This document shows positions 61,886-64,000 of a stretch of 64,000 nucleotides of DNA, piece by piece; position 1 is the first letter of the stretch, and each line of letters starts with the position of its first letter. The position numbers were made by a program, and so were the translations under genes. The DNA lies in NCBI GenBank assembly GCA_963761435.1, contig CAVXHJ010000001.1, positions 1 through 64,000 on the forward strand. Reading direction: 5' to 3'. The notes below the pieces were generated by a model. It had not been told where the DNA came from. It searched no databases and saw nothing but the letters and a program-made list of their open reading frames with translations. This DNA comes from Roseiarcus sp963761435 (GTDB lineage: Bacteria; Pseudomonadota; Alphaproteobacteria; Rhizobiales; Beijerinckiaceae).

Positions 61886-62783
61886 ATGATCTTGCAATCT
61901 GGAAAGACGTATCTGCTGGCGTGCGCGCTGGCTGCCCTGGCATGCATACCCGCGCATGCGTCGCAGGTCGTCATTATCGACGGCCTCACGGTGACCGACT
62001 ACGGCGAGGTCGATTCCGCCGCCCCGGTTTATGCGCAGCCCTCCGGAACAATCTCGGGCGGAGGCGCGGCGCAAATTCAGTTGGGCCAGCCCGACGCCGC
62101 GAACGGGTTCAATCCTCCGGAACTCGGCAATCCCGGATGGGATCCTTACGGACAGGCTCCCGGATATGCGCCGGATAATACGCACACCTGGTGGAACGTC
62201 GAGTTCTGGCGCCGTGACGTTCGATCTCTCGGGCGACACTTTGGATATGGTCTGGGGATCGCCCAACAATGGCTCGGAGGGAAGCCCCGCCTATGGCGAC
62301 GACAATTACGTCAGTTTCTACAACGGGGCGAACCCAATCGGCACGATAGAGGCTGGCGATCTCTATGCGGATTTCACTGGCGTCTGCAACTGCCAGAGCC
62401 CGGGTTATCTGCTTTCGATCGTGCTGCCCAAGGGCCAAACCTACACCAGCGTGGTGTTCGGAACGTCGCCCAGCGATTTCGAGTTCGCGATTACCCAGTC
62501 CGTCCCTGAACCCTCGACTTGGGCGATGATGCTCGCGGGCTTCGCCGGACTCGGCTGGGCCGGCTATCGCAAGTCGCAGGCGAGCGCTTCAGGCCCGCGA
62601 GCGTTGGCGGAACGCATGCCCGCCCGGGCCTCGCGTCCCCAGGCGTTTGCTGATTCAGTCGATGCGCGCGGGCGGGCGGTCGACGACTCCGCCGCCAGCG
62701 CGCAAGGCTGTCAGGGGCAGGCGTTGTCGCACTTGGACAGACCGGTCTGCCGCCGCGGCCACAATGGAACGTTCCGCATATAA
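61886..62783 (+). pseudogene. PEP-CTERM sorting-domain exported protein, frameshifted
   Basis: A secreted protein of about 250 residues. It starts MILQSGKTYLLACALAALAC with signal cleavage near AHAS (ATG at 61886; 61838 is an alternative). The first frame holds to about 62205 (NTHTWWNVEF) and the protein continues in the next frame with GAVTFDLSGDTLDMVW. Its tail has the sorting signal VPEPSTWAMMLAGFAGLG followed by a basic end (WAGYRKS), recognised by exosortase. About 65 further residues before the stop at 62783 are not family-like, so another indel probably removes the true stop. PEP-CTERM proteins are matrix or surface proteins linked to exopolysaccharide; no exosortase gene is in the window. 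Confidence 0.78.
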
Positions 62784-63163
62784 TATTCGTCTCTTTGCCA
62801 TCCTTAAGGAAGAAGGACTTTACGCTGACCGAGATCCCGCCATTGTTGTGCAATCCTGATCGTCCTTTTCCGACCAGCAATGCACAGTTTGGGCGATGCA
62901 TTGTGTCGCGATCCCCGAAAAGATAGTGCTGGCGAGAATAATCGAGGCCACGGATTTTGCTGGGAAGCGCATGATTCCCTCCTCGCGCTATCGAGCGCGC
63001 CGTTCTTGGCGGCGATCGAAATTGACCAGACGCACAGCGGTCAACTCGGCGGGAAAGGCTAAATCAGCGCCCGTTGGGCGTCAAATGTTGTCCAGACGCG
63101 GCGCGCAATAAGAGCCTGCGCAAGGCGCCGACGAGCCAAGGCATGTGGGGCCGCTTCTTCGCC
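62784..63163 (+). other. Intergenic region without an assignable gene
   Basis: About 380 bases between the PEP-CTERM gene and the convergent hydrolase. Short frames at 62880-63111 have no family features or ribosome sites. I see no clear hairpin with a T-run, promoter or repeat here. Confidence 0.4.
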
Positions 63164-63982
63164 TCAGGCGCGCAGATATTTGTTGAGCCAGTCGATCGTC
63201 CGCTTCCAGGCTTCTTCCGCGGCGGCCTGATCGTAGCGCGGCGTCGTGTCGTTATGGAAGCCGTGGTTGGCGCCTTTGTAGATATGACCCTCGTGCGGGA
63301 CGCCCGCCTCGGTGAGCGCGGCGTCGAACGCCGGCCAGCCGCCGGTGATGCGCTGATCGAGCTCGCCATATTGCGCGTTGATCGGCGTCTTGATTTTTGC
63401 CGCGGTCGCGGCGTCCGGCTGAAGGCCGTAGAAGGGAACCGCGGCGCTGAGATCGGGACCCATGCGCACGGCGAGCTGATTGACCACCCCGCCGCCGAAA
63501 CAGAAGCCGATCGCGCCGAGCTTGCCGGTGGAATTGGGCAGGGACCTGAGCCATCGCGCGGCGGCGGCGAAATCCTCCTGCATCTTGACCGGGTCGATCC
63601 GGCGGAAGAGCTCGGCGCCTTTCTCGTCGTCGCCGGGGTAGCCTCCGAGCGAGGTCAGCCCATCAGGGGCGAAGGCGATGAAATTGGCGATCGCGAGGCG
63701 GCGGGCGACGTCTTCGATGTAGGGGTTGAGGCCGCGATTCTCGTGGACGACCAGCACAACCGGCAATTTGTCCGCGTTGGCGGGGCGAACGAGGTAGCCC
63801 TTGATGGCGCCGTTGCCCTCCGGCGACGGGACTGTCACGAATTTGGCGGTGATCCGGCTGTCGTCCGGCGGAACCTGGATCGCCCAGGCGTAGTTGGGCC
63901 TCAGCATCTCGAACAGCGCCGCCGCGCCCACGCCGCCGCCCGCGAACTTCTGCGCCCCGTCTAGGAACGCCCGCCGGCTCAT
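63164..63982 (-). CDS. Dienelactone hydrolase family protein with Tat-type signal
   Basis: A 272-residue alpha/beta hydrolase of the dienelactone hydrolase family. The N-terminus MSRRAFLDGAQKFAGGG has a twin Arg followed by a moderately hydrophobic stretch, which suggests Tat export. The catalytic residues are the nucleophilic Cys in GFCFGGG (about residues 159-165), an Asp in YGELDQR and the His in ANHGFHND. The upstream strand carries VLVVHENRGLN, typical of the family. It starts with ATG at 63982 near the window edge. Substrates in the family include dienelactones and other esters; this one cannot be predicted. Confidence 0.92.
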   Translation of the reverse strand: MSRRAFLDGAQKFAGGGVGAAALFEMLRPNYAWAIQVPPDDSRITAKFVTVPSPEGNGAIKGYLVRPANADKLPVVLVVHENRGLNPYIEDVARRLAIANFIAFAPDGLTSLGGYPGDDEKGAELFRRIDPVKMQEDFAAAARWLRSLPNSTGKLGAIGFCFGGGVVNQLAVRMGPDLSAAVPFYGLQPDAATAAKIKTPINAQYGELDQRITGGWPAFDAALTEAGVPHEGHIYKGANHGFHNDTTPRYDQAAAEEAWKRTIDWLNKYLRA

Positions 63983-64000
63983 CCCGCCGTGAACATAGGC

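Overview
The window looks like a chromosomal segment of a GC-rich alphaproteobacterium of the order Hyphomicrobiales (Rhizobiales). The evidence is the DUF4164-zapA-tkt-gap-pgk block, the mraZ-to-murG division cluster with rhizobial-style sequences, a Ros/MucR-type protein, a BacA/YddA-like transporter and a PEP-CTERM protein. The family is uncertain; a Beijerinckiaceae- or Roseiarcaceae-like organism would fit. I found no rRNA, tRNA, CRISPR array, insertion sequence or plasmid/phage origin.

Layout. 0-12 kb is accessory: an ALG9-like mannosyltransferase, an ABM-domain protein, a solitary contractile tail-sheath protein, and a set of acyl carrier protein, MBOAT acyltransferase, SGNH-type protein, TylF-type O-methyltransferase and FkbH-type glyceryl-loading protein. 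Together these look like a surface-glycan decoration pathway. They are followed by an unknown HExxE protein behind a perfect CRP-type palindrome, and a beta-carbonic anhydrase. 12-23 kb is largely housekeeping: ycjF/ycjX, an SDR, a SixA phosphatase, DUF4164-zapA, and the carbon-metabolism genes tkt, gap and pgk. 23-34 kb is mixed metabolism: a thioesterase, an Fe-S protein, an LpxL-type acyltransferase, methyltransferases, a half transporter, phosphoketolase with a glycogen-phosphorylase remnant, an SDR and an FAD monooxygenase.

34.7-46.3 kb is a tight division and peptidoglycan operon, mraZ-rsmH-ftsL-ftsI-murE-murF-mraY-murD-ftsW-murG. It is preceded by a four-repeat MraZ-type operator overlapping a promoter, and it stops after murG (murC, murB, ddl, ftsQ, ftsA and ftsZ are not here). 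46-56 kb carries an NfuA-like Fe-S scaffold, a tandem-repeat intergenic region, L-serine dehydratase, a MetE-like protein, bpt, an RDD protein and a branched-chain amino-acid type permease/binding-protein pair around a CGNR regulator. 56-64 kb carries an epimerase, a glycolipid-binding protein, a serine hydrolase, an ECF42-type sigma factor with its DGPF/YCII partner, a PEP-CTERM protein and a dienelactone hydrolase.

A strong cross-cutting feature is the number of single-base frameshifts in otherwise well-conserved genes, including pgk, which should be essential for glycolysis and carbon fixation. They are densest at 56.8-62.3 kb, where five genes in a row are affected. The simplest reading is indel errors in the assembly. 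Entries marked pseudogene for this reason should be read as one gene each.
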